Assembly (NCBI RefSeq): GCF_965363235.1 | Contig: NC_134839.1 | Location: 99,157,743-99,221,742 of the forward strand | Reading direction: 5' to 3' | DNA: 64,000 nt | Source of the DNA: Mytilus galloprovincialis | Taxonomy: Eukaryota; Mollusca; Bivalvia; Mytilida; Mytilidae | In this document: positions 11,626 to 24,091 of the stretch, one piece after another | Layout of the letters: every line of letters begins with the position of its first letter | Numbering within the stretch: the first letter of the stretch is position 1 | Position numbers and translations under genes: made by a program | Notes under the pieces: model-generated | What the model saw: only the letters and a program-made list of their open reading frames with translations | Told to the model about the DNA's origin: nothing | Database searches by the model: none

Positions 11626-14600
11626 ATGAATGTATTTTTGTTGTGGCTTTGTTTTCTGATCGACACACATGTGAGTACACATTAAACTCAATTAAATGAT
11701 AAATTTTTAAAAAATAATTTCAATGATACATGTAGTTGGAAAAACTAACATATTGAATATTACAACCGATCAAACGAACCACCAACATGAACAGAAGTTC
11801 AAAGACATAAAACACAAACTCATTATCCAGTTAGCATTACTGGGTACAGGAACATTTTGTGGAAAGTAAAACCGCTTTAACGTGCTTACAAACCTCTTCA
11901 TTGCCTTAGCTTATACGTCTAACAAAACAAGGGGCTTCGGTGGCAGAGAGGTCTAAGTTGTTACTACTGCAATCACTAGCCAGTCATCTCTGAGGTTGTG
12001 AGTTCGAACCCCGCTCGTGCGGGTGTACTTGACTCCAATTTTAATTGACTAGTGTTGTAAGTTTTCCTATCGAAGTCGGTGGTTTTCTCCGGACACTCCG
12101 GCTTCCTCCATCAATAAAAACTGGCCGCCTCGAAATTGCTCAAAAGCGGCGCTTAAAATTGGCGTTAAAACACAAAAAATCAAAATCAAATCAAATTTAA
12201 GATAACAACATACAATTAAAAACAACGCCTGCAAAGAAATACTACTAGTTACTTGAACAAAGAAAGGCATGGCGGGACATGATTTGGAAAGCAGGGTAAA
12301 TTTGTGTTCGCTGATACAGGTATTAACAAGAGATTATCCTTGAATGAATACAGCTCCGAAATTACAAATACTCAGAAACATCACATCTGAAAGTCTAATA
12401 AATCATTATTTTTTTAATAAAATTTCGATTGATATTTCAAATTTGGTTAAAAAATATTCATTTTCCATTCATTAGCATAATTTCTTAGAACGTTCCAGTG
12501 GAAAAAAACGCGCTTCTAGCATGAAATTGTGGACAGTAAAGTTATTTGAGATAATTTAACGCACTTTTTTACAATTTGAACTGACACAATTTTATATTGA
12601 AGGCACTATTTACTCCGGACAGCGACTGTGGGGAAACAAAGGGCTGTTACAGTAACTGTGGTGATGAAGGCACTACGTTTCTCATATCATGGACAAGTGA
12701 CAGTACGGCAGTTAATTTTAAAATTCAAGTAGAACTCGCATCAAATGCTGATCAGTATGTTGCGATTGGACTATCAAATTCTCAATCAATGGTATGAATA
12801 TTTTGTAAAAGAATGCTACGAATATTATTTTTTTTAAAGATAGGAATTACTGATATTTTGTGTCATGGTTCTTAATTTATTCATAAAATTGTAGTCTTTA
12901 AAATATTTTGAAAAACCAATATAAATTTTCATCCTAGAATACAAGATCCTCTTTTTGATCCTAAAAATGAAGAGTTTATTGTCTCAACGTTCTGCACTTT
13001 AAAAAAAGCTACAACCATCGTTGTGTTAATGTGAAAAGAAATAGAAATTTAATGACATGGTATCTTTGATGAGATTTTATTTAAAGATATTAGTAAATAT
13101 TCTGAATGTTTTGCTATTGATTCTTATGAATAAGTAGATTTGGTATGAGTGCCATTGAGACAATTCTTCATCCAAGTTCATCATTGTCTATTCTATTCTA
13201 AAAGACTAACACATTATTATTTGGTGTTTATATATTAATATATCCGCTTATTTCTTTAGGGTGATACTAGTGTAACATCATGTTTAATGACCAACGGTGC
13301 AGCCACATTTACAGCTCAGAACTCTTATAATACAGGTCGCAGCAACTCCCCTGTAACTAACGTAAGTAACTTAAAAAAAACAAATGTATGATAAATAAAA
13401 AGATTTTTTATAAAAGTTACATAAATTATACGCAAATTAAAGTTTAGAGGACAATTTGTAATTCCAATCTATATACGTGTACAACATAAAGCATATGTGT
13501 TTCAGTCAATATTCTGTCAGTAGTGTCAGATATAATGTGACTTGGCGCCATTTCTTTCTTAAATATATACTGTATAAATTGTAAGGTCAGCATGACGAAT
13601 GGGTTCACCGACACTCAATAGCAACATATTTTCGCACTCATATATATCTTTTAGATAAAAGTATAAACAATATTCAACTGATCTATCAATTTACTGATTG
13701 TGCCCTTTATTTATGATTGTAACATAAGGGTTCTCACTTAGGCGAGTCCATCAATCCTGGACTCATGACAATGTGTTTGAACTCACCATTTCCAAAAACT
13801 GGTGAGTCCAAAGATGCATCAAGATAGTAAAAATGATTTATAAACTTTACATGCTGAACGTATAGATCATCATTTTTAAGAAATTTGTCAAAAGTAATAT
13901 GAATGTAAATTGTTTCATTAGGTCATAGAGACTAAAATGATAAACTTTCATGTTGCAATAAAATATCTTCTTCTTATTGTTGGACTCACAATGGCCAACA
14001 ATGAAAAATCCTAAATGAGAAGACTGTAACATTCTGACAGATTGTGATTCGACTAGGGTTGATTAAAAGAGGGACGAAAGATACCAGAGGGAGAGTCAAA
14101 CTCATAGAAAATAAACTGACAACGCCATGGCTTAAAATATAAAGACAAGCAGACAAATAATAGTACAGAAGACACAGAAAACTAAAGACTAAGCTAATTC
14201 ATTCAACAAGACATCCTTTCGACGCAGGAGTTCGTGCGAATCCCTTAGTTATCTTTTTTAAAAGTACAGCCATTTTCTACATTTGAAAATGCCTGTACCA
14301 AGTCAGGAATAGGACAGTTGTTGTCCATTCGTTTGATGTGTTTTATCATTTGATTTTGCCATTTGATTAGGGACTTCCCGTTTTGAATTTTCCTGGGAGT
14401 TCAGTATTTTGGTGATTTTACTTTTTTTTGTAGATTTATGTAGATTTTAACATCGGTAAATTACAGGGTTGTCTCTAATTTTTAACACAAGACGAAAAGA
14501 AATAACTTGCAAAATATTTGAAATATACGAATTTCAAAATAAATTAATTGACACTTATATTTTTCAGCCAACTGACGGTCTTTCTGGAGAAACAGGAAGC

Positions 14601-17600
14601 TATATAGGAAACGTATTTACATGTTCGTTTGCAAGAACACTAACAAACACTAACGCACAAGTATTTGACCTGAACAGTGATTATTACATACTGTATGCAA
14701 GAGGAACCGTCTCTGGGGGTATAATTAGTTCTATATGATAAATTTATTTAAAATTAGATAGAGATGTGGCAGCTACTAAACAACACAAACAAAACACACA
14801 CAAGCATCTTACAGTTTGTTTATATAAAGTCTTTTACACTAGACATTTGTCAATACATAAGGCAAGTTTCTTTATCGAATCAAGATTGAAAAAGACAGAA
14901 AAAAGATACCAGAGGGATAGTCAAACTCACAGATCGAGAACAAACTTACAACGCCGGTTAAAAATAAAAAGACAAACAAACAAACAACAGCACAGAAGAC
15001 ACAACACAGAAAACTAAAGACTAAGCAAAACAAATCCCACCAAAAACTGGGGTTTGATCTCAAGTTCTCTGGAAGGGTAAGCAGATCCTGCTCCACATGT
15101 GGTACCCGTTATGTTGCTTAAGTTATTACAAATCCGGTAAATAGTCTAATTCGGAAGGTCTCATTCGTGAAAAGGGAAGGGTATTGGTAGTTACAACATA
15201 AGGAACATATCCGATATCATCTGTGAAACGGTTATTCCATAATGGTCAACCAACATGGCGTCCGTAAAATTTACGAAGGGGCGTTTTCAACGTCACCACC
15301 ATTCGAAACTCTTGGTTTAATAGCTTTCTTGTGAGCAGCAATCCTCTATCAAGGAAATCATGATAGGAAACTCAAGCCCGGGAATATCGTATCAATTGGG
15401 ATATATATACTCCGTATGCAGGCGCTGCTGGAATGTTGCTACATAGAAATGGAAAGTTCACAAATGGGAAGCTGAAATCATATCTTTTGTCGTAAAGTTT
15501 TGTTGTCAACCGACCATCAGTGTCAATTTCTAGATGCAAGTCAAGATATTAGGCAAACTTAAGTATATCAGTAGCATCATTTATCTCTAGTTCGATGGGA
15601 TAGATTCGTTCAACATAGTCACCAAATTTTGTATTATTTAGTGAGAAAAAGCGAGACCAACTGAAATAACTTTTTTTTTGTATCTGCCATTCTAAAGAGA
15701 AACGATTTTCTTTTTGCAATCTGCTTGTTCTTATTCATTAGATGAATATCCAACATTTTCTTATCATTGTATCAGTCTTTACCAATCACCAATTATACAA
15801 GTATCTAAATAGTGTAACAGCCACGCTACTGTTACCAGTGTAAACTTTTCCTGTTCAAACGAATGGACTAGTGTTTTATTCAATCCTCAATGCTCTTCAA
15901 CTTTTTAATTGTTTGGCTTTATAAATATTTTGATATGAGCGTAACTGATGAGTCTTATGTAGACGAAACGCGCGTCTGGCGTACTAAATTATAATCCTGG
16001 TACCTTGAATAACTATTAACACCACTGGGTCGATGCCACTGCTGGTGGACGTTTCGTCCCCGAGCGTTTCACCACCCCAGTAGTTAACATTTCGGTGTTG
16101 ACATGAATATCAATAATGTGGTCACATTTATAAATTTCCTGTTTACAAAACTTTGAATTTTTCGAAAAACTAAGGATTTTCTTATTCCAGGCATAGATTA
16201 CCTTAGCCGTATTAAGCACAACGTTTTGGAATTTTGGATCCTCAATGCTCTTCAACTTTTTAATTGTTTGGCTTTATAAATATTTTGATATGAGCGTCAC
16301 TGATGAGTCTTATGAAGACGAAACGCGCGTCTGGCGTACTAAATTATAATACTGGTACCATTGATAACTACCTTTCCTTTCTGTAGGTACGATACAACAA
16401 CATGCAGTATCTGGGAGGTCATTTTCTTCAGTTAAAGTGGACTTACAATCGTTAACCAACGTATGTGCTGGAGTCGATATGAGAGTGAAAGCGCACGGTA
16501 AGAAGATCTTTACCATATAAACAAAGAAGACGTGGTATGATTGGCAATGAAACAACTCTCCACAAGAGACCAAAATGACACAGAATTTAACAACTATAGT
16601 TCACCGTATAGTTTGTAAAGACAATGAATCCATTTAGCCTGTATCTTGCGTGTGTCTGGCATGTCAATCATTATCGCATCATACTCACATTGGGTATAGA
16701 GTTAATAATCATTCATTCAGTCACACGATCAGTCATAAAATTCAACTCATCAGACTTCCAAAACAAATAAAACATGTATACTCAACCAACATTTATACTT
16801 CCGGTATACAGTCGTCTAATTATCACAATTGTCACTAGTATTTACGATTGTCGAAATGTACATCAGTCCCACACCCTATTTTGTATCTCATTCAGTCTTG
16901 GTGGTGCACTTGTAATTCTTGTGTACATATATTTCATCATTTATTATACAAAAGAATATTCATACACGCTTTATTTGGGACTATTAAAAGGGGGTGGGGC
17001 AGTTGTACTCCTACACAGGGTAGAGTCTTTAAGACGCGAAGAAAATTTATCTTGGACTTTTGAAGGAGGGTGAGACATATAATCTCCTGTATAACGTCGA
17101 TAACATATTTTTAAATTGAACTAAAGAGTACACTTGAAAAGACAGTTTACGGATGTATCACTTAAGTAATAGTCATAATCATTTCCCATTGCTTTGTCAT
17201 ATGCGTCAATACAGACGACTACTTGTGGAAAAGATAAGTACTCCTGCTACCACTTTCTATCGCATAGTATATTACCATTTCAAGACCCAAGAAACAATGG
17301 ATCTACCAAACAATCAGAACGAGTGGGAATTTTTTAATTAAAGGTAAAAACATTTCGGAATTTTTAGAATCGAAATAAAAACAAAAGATTCATAAAAAGG
17401 AAGAATTGTTCGTAGAGAGTATATTCAGCTTGGTGTTGCCGAAGAACGAAATTAGCATTTTGTTTGAAGATCTGTCAACAAATTGTTTCTGTCATTATTA
17501 GTAAATGTTAAAGCTGGTTCTCGTTTGAATTGTTTTACTTTTTCATTTCGGGGTCTTTTATAGCTGACTGTGCGGTGTGGGCTTTGCTCATTGTTGAAGG

Positions 17601-20600
17601 CATTACGGTTACCTATAGTTGTTATTTTCTGTGTCTTTTGGTATCTTGTGGAGTTGTCTCAATGGCAATCATACCACATCTTCTTTTATTTGTATATGTG
17701 GTTTCATGTAAAAAATACTAAATTTAGACTTTAAGTAAAATATTATGGCTAAATGTAGGTCACAAAATTGGCCCTTTGCATAATACCATATCAATGTGAA
17801 CCATTCCTATATTGTATGATAAGATTTAATTTCCAAGAAATTTGTAAATTGTCTGAATCGAAATCGAGTTTTTGTTTGTTCAACTTACTATGATACCTGG
17901 CCAATCAAAAAGTATAAAACAATAGATTAAATAGGTAGTTTATTAATCATGACAAATAAGGATATTATACTGCTATATCTTGACTGCAGTTACTAACAAC
18001 AACTAAGGGAGTATTAATACACAAAACACAACATAGACAACTAAAGACTTCAGCAACACGAACCATAACTAACTTTTGAATTAAGTCGGAAAAGATAAGC
18101 AGCTAGCCGTTTACCTGTTGGGTGATAACAGTATTTTGAGTAAAACAATTTCCCCAAAAATGTTTTCAAAGAAAGTTACTTATACCATCTCTTATGTTTT
18201 TTTTTCAAGGTTGTATTGCCATAATAGCTTGGATGATACTAGCGAATCTCGGTTATTTCATTGCCAGATATTATAAACCTTTGTGGTCAAGCAAGAAAGT
18301 CTTTGGCAGTGATATATGGTTTCTGGTAAACAATATTTAAGATACTTAGATAAGTAGATGTAAAAAGATATCGGTTTAGAATAACACATATATACTCACA
18401 TATATACCAATGCCTTTAATATTTGTTAAAACGTAATTTTATTATCCTTATGTGGTATTATTAATAATGAAGATTGATCCAAAATTATCAAAGAAGCATA
18501 TACTTATGAAGTATATATATATATCAGTTGATACATGTATGAAACTCCAAAACTCGCTCTTCCCATCGAACAATCACTTGAATGAATTAAGATTCATAAC
18601 TGTGACCTTTCCATTTCTATTTAGTATCATTCCAGCAGCGACTGCATATGGAGTATATATCTCTCAGTTAATACGATATTCGAGAGCTTTCAATGATCAC
18701 ATTTTGATTTTTCATATTGTTTTGGTCTCGATCATACCTGGTGAAAGTTAATAATATACGAGAACAAATTCGGTAATATACGGGGTTTTTTTCTAATTAA
18801 AATGATGCATTTATATATTAAAATTGTCAATGTTAATGTATTTGAAAATATGTAAATAGTGTCTGTAAGATATAAAGTGACATTGTCAAGTATTTTACAC
18901 AGATCCACAGAGTACTGATGGTTTCAGCAGCTGTTTTAACTATAATATCGTTCGGTGTCATTATTCAAGGAAAGTTCACGGTAAGTTTCAATTCTATCAC
19001 TGATAAACTTCATGTCAACAACAACTTTGCTCTATTCTTAGATAAATACAATAACTGTAATAGCTTACAATGCTCAATTTTGGAAGTCTATAAATTAACC
19101 TGTATTTGTTTACATCTTTGTCCTCTGATCTTTAGGAATAATTTTCTCACTTGAAATTATACCACGTCTTCTTATTTAATACATATTCAAGTGTATTACC
19201 ATTTTTCAAATTCAAAATGCAACAGCAACTTGTTTATAAATTAAATTATGGATGTTCAGAAACTAGCAATGTGAAGATTATTACAGCACGTATAAAAAAA
19301 AAACCCACTTCCATGGTCATTGTGATGGAATATAAAAACAAGATTTTTCATCTGATAAAAACACTTTTTAAACATTTCAATACGAATATAATAAATAACG
19401 AGAATGGGGAATGTGTTCATAAGACAACAACCCCACAAAAGAGCAGACTTCCTCTTAAGTATATATTTTATTGTGATAATATACAAGTTTGTACTACATT
19501 TTGTACTTTTAACAGTACACATCAACATAAGTACGGAAATAATTTTTTATGTAGAACCAAATTTTACTTTTCAGGTAGGCAGCAACAACTTTGAGCGATC
19601 TCATCCATATATAGGGATTATAGTGTTTTGTTTTGTCATTATAAATGTAAGTATTGCTCATTTTATGAGTGTACGATATACGTTCCAAAGTAAAATTGTG
19701 TTTGAGCAAAGATCATTCTAACAAATATTTTAAAAGGTACAACTTTCTATTAAATAATGATTGTATTGAATGTGATGGTAAAATTGAACATTTCAGTAAG
19801 AGATAAGAAATAAAAACGAATAAATTTCAAGCGATACTTGTGGACTGTTTAGTCATATTACCGAAATCGAAGAAAATTATCTGGTTAGTTTAGTTGCTGG
19901 CAAAAGGAGACGACCTGTTTTTTAGGCAGAGTTCAGTCTCAATTGCTTGCATCCTGTATCCAATATGAATTTCAATTTCTTTTTAGCCAATACTAGGTAT
20001 TTTAAGACCTGATAAACAAAGTAAATACAGACCTGTGTTTTATTGGGTTCATTATTGCATTGGAGCTGGTGTACTAATATTAGGCTGTGAGTATTTTAAA
20101 AACTTTTCCTAATACGGAATTATTGAAAGATACATGTACAAGTCCACACGTCTTCATTTCATTTGTACGTATTTTAATTATTAACAATCACTAGGTCGAT
20201 GTCTCTGCTGGGGGAGATTTCCACCGTGTTATTACTAACTTAGTAGTCAACGCTTCTGTAAGTGTTGACATAATCTTTAATTGATAAAGTCATACATAAT
20301 TATTATTAAACTGTTTACAAAACTAATTTTTCTAAATACTATTGAGGTTTTATACAAGGAATATATTAGCTTAGCTAAATTTGACAAAACATTTCGAACG
20401 ATTTATAAAAAACATTGTGTGTTAGTCCTAGGAGATATTTCTTACTCTTATTAACAGACACTGAAAGGCATTTCTTGATATTGATAACCAGTTTGTAAAT
20501 AAGCTACACTGCGCATGAGTGTTTTTATTGACGCTAAAGCAGGATGTTAATATACATCCGATTTTTTCTCGATGATTATTTTATTAACATAAAAAATATA

Positions 20601-23331
20601 CTAGTAACTGTTTGCTGATATGTTTATTTCTCTTTTTGTGAGTTATGAATACACTTAATTCGTTTCAGTAATAAACATATTTATTGGAATACGACTAGAA
20701 GAAACTGATACTTCAAACCAAGCATATTATGTATTTCTTGGATACGAATCCTTCCAGATTGCCATGATAGTAGTTCTTGAAGTACTTAAATTTTTAGAAG
20801 GAAAGCAAGCAAAGCCTGTCGAATGTAAGTTCATGTTTTAAATCTCTTGTTTATGACATTCGAGTACTATAATCATAGTTATAATACCTTACTTATAAAG
20901 ATGGGTAACTAGTTTAGCTCTCTCCATCTTCGCTAGCCAAGGGTTACGATCCACTCTCGTTCTTTTCACCCTTGGCAGATTAAGCAAACATTTGTGAAAA
21001 CAATGTTGCGCCATCTATCGGAAGATTAAAGTCACGCCCATTCCGAATACATTATTCTTGACCAATGGTAGCACTTGAACTCTTCAATTTGGAGGTAAAA
21101 ACACGGTAGCGTCTACACACTTGATAAAGCCGGAAACGAAAATATACGTCAACATTCATGCATTTGTGCATGAAACATACACAGGAACTTCTATTAATTG
21201 ATTAAAAACATTCAAGTTGTCACTAAATATAGTCGTATGTTTAAAGAATTTAAAGACTTGTTGCACAATAAACAAGTGGCAATTGTTTACAAACACTTTC
21301 TACATTTACACGTGATCATGTTATAGGCGCTTTTTGATTGGATGCAGCGAGTTCCGACTGCAACCAATAAAAATCCTTACCTTGTGTCTCCGAAATTTTA
21401 TCTCAATCCACCAAAGGTGAAGAGAACAAGAGTGGATCGTAACCTTTGGCTAGCGAAGATGAGCTTTCTCCGTCTGTGCGAAATACATTTATTTTCAGTA
21501 TATACAGTCAAAGTATTTTCTAAATATTTACCAGGTTATGCCGAACAAAATAACACATTTTAAGTCTTTTATTCCCATGTTTTAAGGGATATCGATATTC
21601 TTGTTTTACCTCCGTCAGTCTGAGCGATCGTCTGTTTGTCAGAAACACGTTGCTGTGGCATCTTCCTTAGCAACTGCAAGCTGTAAGTTTCTAATAATTG
21701 AAACCAAGTTTCAGGTCTATGGTTATTTGATACGTTGTGACACTTATACTCCATCAAAGTTCTAATTCATGCTTGCTGAAAACATCGAGATATCGTTAAA
21801 ATATCAGTATTTTGAATTTTCATGGATCGTTAAGCCTGTTAATGTATAAAGGAATATGGTGTTCGTATGCCCGTTATGATATGCATCGAATTTTTTTCTT
21901 TAATTTTTCCTGAACACAAAATCAAAATGAAAAGGTGAATGAAAGTGTTATAATGCACAGCTGAAATAAGAACAAACGAACAAACGAACCAAATGAGTGA
22001 CCATCTTCTTTTCTCTGATGCATCATATCTAAAATTTTCGATGATGTCCATCAACATTTAAATATATGTTGATGAAATTGTCATTTAATTAGTCTGTGTT
22101 TTGCTCACTACGTTTTATTGTTGGTATGTATAAACATTAAATACCTGTCGCGTGGGACTTTGGAATCAAATATTAAGATTTTTCTGTTTTCTTTAGCGGA
22201 CAGGGAAATGACAGCAGTAGATAGCGATGGTATTGCAAAAAAAGAAGAAACAAGAAAGGAAAAAGAAAATCAACCTTATGTAAATAATACCACGAGAGCA
22301 ATGCTGAAAATATCTTAGTTTAGACTGAACGTATAAGTCAGAAATGAATAAAGAAAAAAAGAAAAACGCTTATTAGTTCTCACAGTCTTTTATTAATAAT
22401 TTTGTCAATAGCTGTTTCATTATCAGACAATAAATAAAATTAAAGCCGGAAATAATGTAACAGTTATGAATGAAATAAATGTTTGACTTGATTCAACTGC
22501 TATAGTTCGTATGTGTAATGCATTCCAAAAAAGGCAGCGATTTCAAAAAGACATGCAAAACTCACAAGACGAAGAACGTGAAATTACGCCATTGCAACAA
22601 CAAAAAAACAACATGAAAAACCAACGAAAAGAGAAACAAGCTCACGAAACACTACTGAAATCTAGAGACTGAGCAACAATAACTTACCCATGTCATGTCA
22701 GTCATGCATAAGGCGGGGGGGGGGGGGGGGGGGGGGGTGGTAAATAACATTTACAGCATATTTAACTGTACTAGTATTTCTTACTAAGCTTTATTAATAT
22801 GACAGAGAACAACTTCGTATATTCAAGTTGAAAATTGATCGCAATACTAACTTAAAGCATTTAACATGATTTTTACGTCCATTTTTATTATGTTTTTTGT
22901 TGTTGAAAATAATCTAATGCAACTATGACTTTAAAAAATATCTACATGCACGTATTTTACTTCCAAACCACGTTGCGAATAACAATCTTTTTATTGTTCA
23001 TTCGATGTTCGTACTCGTCATTATTGTCATCATAATTCAATTATATAAGGGGTGAAAGATGGTGAAACGGGTTTTTGTTTGAGAAAATTAATAGTATTAT
23101 TGTGATATTTGATTACGTTAAATCACTGTAAAAAGTATAATAATAAATATATTTAAAGCAAAAAGCAGAACATATACAAAGTTAACGAAACAAAACTTGA
23201 TTTTTGTTGATCTATTTCAGGCATGGACGGTCAAGCTGATCCTTCTTTGTGTACATGTCATTGTGACGGTGATCTTGCCATTAGCTGTTGTCGGGATTGT
23301 AGCAACAGGAACATCAACTCATCAACATTAA
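11626..23331 (+). CDS. DOMON / cytochrome b561 membrane protein (FRRS1-like), 12 coding exons
   Basis: Coding exons: 11626-11670, 12603-12791, 13260-13361, 14568-14718, 16387-16497, 18210-18325, 18903-18980, 19575-19646, 19987-20086, 20669-20824, 22197-22279, 23221-23331. All junctions are GT/AG and phases agree (437 aa). Residues 1-15 are a short hydrophobic signal sequence (MNVFLLWLCFLIDTH). Residues 16-170 form a Cys-containing DOMON domain (FLISWTSD, QYVAIGLS). Residues 195-437 are a cytochrome b561 core with candidate haem ligands His199 (KAHG), His240 (IHRVLM), His274 (SHPYIG) and His310 (YWVHY), and a last hydrophobic helix in exon 12. Known family members are transmembrane electron carriers, some acting as ferric reductases; that activity is inferred here. 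The reeler domain found in vertebrate FRRS1 is absent. An acceptor at 11618 implies an upstream non-coding exon. Reading through the exon-11 donor ends at 22318 and would give a 413 aa form. Confidence 0.8.
11931..12196 (+). mobile_element. tRNA-derived SINE (intron 1 of the DOMON/b561 gene)
   Basis: The head is tRNA-like, with an A-box match TGGCAGAGAGG (from 11940) and a B-box match GTTCGAACC (around 12002). Next comes a conserved-looking central part with GGTGGTTTTCTCCGGACACT, CCGGCTTCCTCC and AAAACTGGCCGCC, and then a short AATCAAATCAAATT tail. The central part resembles the deeply conserved SINE core domains reported in molluscs (MetaSINE/V-SINE type); which one is unsettled. It is not a functional tRNA gene because the cloverleaf is not maintained. 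Confidence 0.75.
13129..13170 (+). repeat. Fragment of the GGTATGAGTGCCATTGAGAC repeat family
   Basis: A short 5' piece (GGTATGAGTGCCATTGAGAC) of the family seen at 5143 and 24797, in intron 2 of the DOMON/b561 gene. Confidence 0.5.
14065..14215 (-). repeat. Dispersed repeat (TCCCTCTGGTATC family), inverted
   Basis: Carries GATACCAGAGGGA, AACTGACAACGCCATGG and AGAAAACTAAAGACTAAGC, complementary to 3483-3645. Lies in intron 3 of the DOMON/b561 gene. Confidence 0.7.
14260..14440 (+). repeat. Dispersed repeat fragment
   Basis: Contains TGCCTGTACCAAGTCAGGAA, GTTGTCCATTCGTTTGATGT and GGTGATTTTACTTTTT, as at 10250, 44900 and 60290. Confidence 0.6.
14895..15115 (-). repeat. Dispersed repeat (TCCCTCTGGTATC family), inverted, longer copy
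   Basis: GATACCAGAGGGA to AAGCAGATCCTGCTCC, complementary to 3483-3645 and extending to the GGATCTGCTTACCCTTC end also seen at 54220. Lies in intron 4 of the DOMON/b561 gene. Confidence 0.7.
15150..15560 (-). pseudogene. Retroelement C-terminal fragment, inverted and disrupted
   Basis: The minus strand contains a counterpart of 6180-6400: CCTCTATCAAGGAAATCATG, TCCGTAAAATTTACGAAGG, and further upstream a stretch translating as PAAPAYGVYI-like sequence around 15400-15430. Frameshifts and stops are present, so it is a dead copy. Lies in intron 4 of the DOMON/b561 gene. Confidence 0.55.
15885..16368 (+). repeat. Direct duplication of a retroelement 3' tail
   Basis: A segment of about 130 bp starting CCTCAATGCTCTTCAACTTT and ending near CGCGTCTGGCGTACTAAATT occurs at about 15885-16012 and again at 16240-16368 with very few changes. 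Between them is a stretch with TTTCGTCCCCGAGCG and TTTCGGTGTTGACATGAA. The pattern matches the tails at 6400-6715 and 6720-7430. Intron 4 of the DOMON/b561 gene. Confidence 0.7.
16522..16615 (+). repeat. TGGTATGATTGGCAATGAAA repeat family, 5' truncated piece
   Basis: Matches the first ~90 bp of the copy at 5143, including AGACCAAAATGACACAGAAT. Intron 5 of the DOMON/b561 gene, directly after the exon-5 donor. Confidence 0.65.
17515..17690 (-). repeat. TGGTATGATTGCCAATGAGA repeat family, inverted copy
   Basis: Complement of the copy at 5143: ends CAATGGCAATCATACCACAT and includes GAATTGTTTTACTTTTTCAT and GCTTTGCTCATTGTTGAAGG. Intron 5 of the DOMON/b561 gene. Confidence 0.75.
18600..18705 (+). 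pseudogene. Retroelement ORF fragment in intron 6
   Basis: Translates as FPFLFSIIPAATAYGVYISQ followed by LIRYSRAF, the region immediately N-terminal to the IRYSRG segment found at 6183. It is a short relic of the same retroelement family with no RT catalytic motifs. Confidence 0.6.
20190..20420 (+). repeat. Degenerate retroelement 3' tail
   Basis: CACTAGGTCGATGTCTCTGC and CAACGCTTCTGTAAGTGTTG echo the tail phrases at 16020-16110. Strongly diverged. Intron 9 of the DOMON/b561 gene. Confidence 0.45.
20915..21474. mobile_element. TIR element / MITE in intron 10
   Basis: Inverted ends of more than 50 bp with a few mismatches: left CATCTTCGCTAGCCAAGGGT then TACGATCCACTCTCGTTC, right their complement ending near 21474. 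No coding capacity in the ~450 bp interior. Confidence 0.8.
22347..22352 (+). promoter_or_regulatory. Candidate poly(A) signal for the short DOMON/b561 isoform
   Basis: AATAAA 29 bases after the stop at 22318 that is reached if the exon-11 donor at 22280 is not used. More AATAAA-type hexamers lie near 22430. Confidence 0.4.
22550..22690 (-). repeat. Diverged dispersed repeat fragment
   Basis: GCAAAACTCACAAGACGAAG, ACGCCATTGC and CTAGAGACTGAGCAA resemble the inverted TCCCTCTGGTATC family at 14065 and 14895, at low identity. Confidence 0.35.
22715..22737 (+). repeat. Poly(G) tract
   Basis: 23 consecutive G residues, a length likely to be uncertain in the assembly. Confidence 0.9.
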
Positions 23332-23427
23332 TTCTATTGTATCTAAGAGCATTCAAATCAGAAGCAAAACACCTGCATTGGTTAAAATATTCATCTTGCA
23401 TTTAATATCATAACTGTTTATAATTCT

Positions 23428-24091
23428 GGGGTGGTGTTCTCGAAGCTATCTTAGGATTAGGATGTTTCCTAAGACCATCTTATGACAAGTCTTTGTCCTA
23501 AGTCGTGTTCTCGAAGCTCTCTTAACTTAGGATATATCACATTTTTCGTCCTAACTTTAGGACACCTAATTAGGTGTCTTAAGATCATCATATCTTTATC
23601 CTAACTTTTTGCATGCTTTTTTCTCAATTTTTTACGTGAAGATGAACATGAAATGAAACGCACCAGCGGTTATTAACTCGTATACAGAAATTGTGCATGA
23701 TTTTAAACTTTGAACTTCGTGTTTTACGATACGATGACACTACGAATTCATTATTCTCATTTCAAAACAAATTGTTTTCCAGTTTAAATCACGATCCTTT
23801 TTTGATATCATTTTATAATTGCATTTGAAATCATGCATTTTATCAAATACATGTTATTACAAAATATTGCAAACAATTTTATCATATGGTTTCGTCTTTA
23901 CTAAATGTTTTATCAAACAATTACTTTAACTATTTAGAATTTCGCACATAGGATATGTTTAGGACGTCTTAACATAAGATGTGTCTGAGATAGCTTCGAG
24001 ACACAACTTAAGAGTGTCCTAAGTCCATCTTAAAATTGATCTTATCTATGACTTAGGACGAATCTTAGGATACTTTCAAGAACACCACCCC
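23428..24091. mobile_element. TIR element / MITE downstream of the DOMON/b561 gene
   Basis: Ends GGGGTGGTGTTCTCGAAGCT (left) and the imperfect complement, ending GAACACCACCCC (right). Internal iterations of CTTAGGA/TCCTAAG and TCTCGAAGCT occur in both arms. Interior AT-rich and non-coding, total 664 bp. Confidence 0.8.

Noticed and set aside
11931..12020. Functional tRNA gene
   Set aside because: A and B boxes are present but the acceptor and anticodon stems do not pair and the sequence continues into a SINE body and tail.
14872..15096. 74-codon hydrophobic minus-strand ORF
   Set aside because: It coincides with an inverted copy of the TCCCTCTGGTATC dispersed repeat and has no splice or domain support.
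16774..17073. 99-codon hydrophobic ORF as an extra exon of the DOMON/b561 gene
   Set aside because: It lacks acceptor and donor sites in the required phase, and exons 5 and 6 already join in phase without it.
23223..23405. Cys-rich 60-codon frame (CTCHCDGDLAISCC) as the coding frame of exon 12
   Set aside because: Phase from exon 11 at 22279 selects the other frame, which gives a hydrophobic helix as expected for a b561 protein; the Cys-rich frame would need exon 10 to splice directly to 23221. Not fully excluded without RNA.
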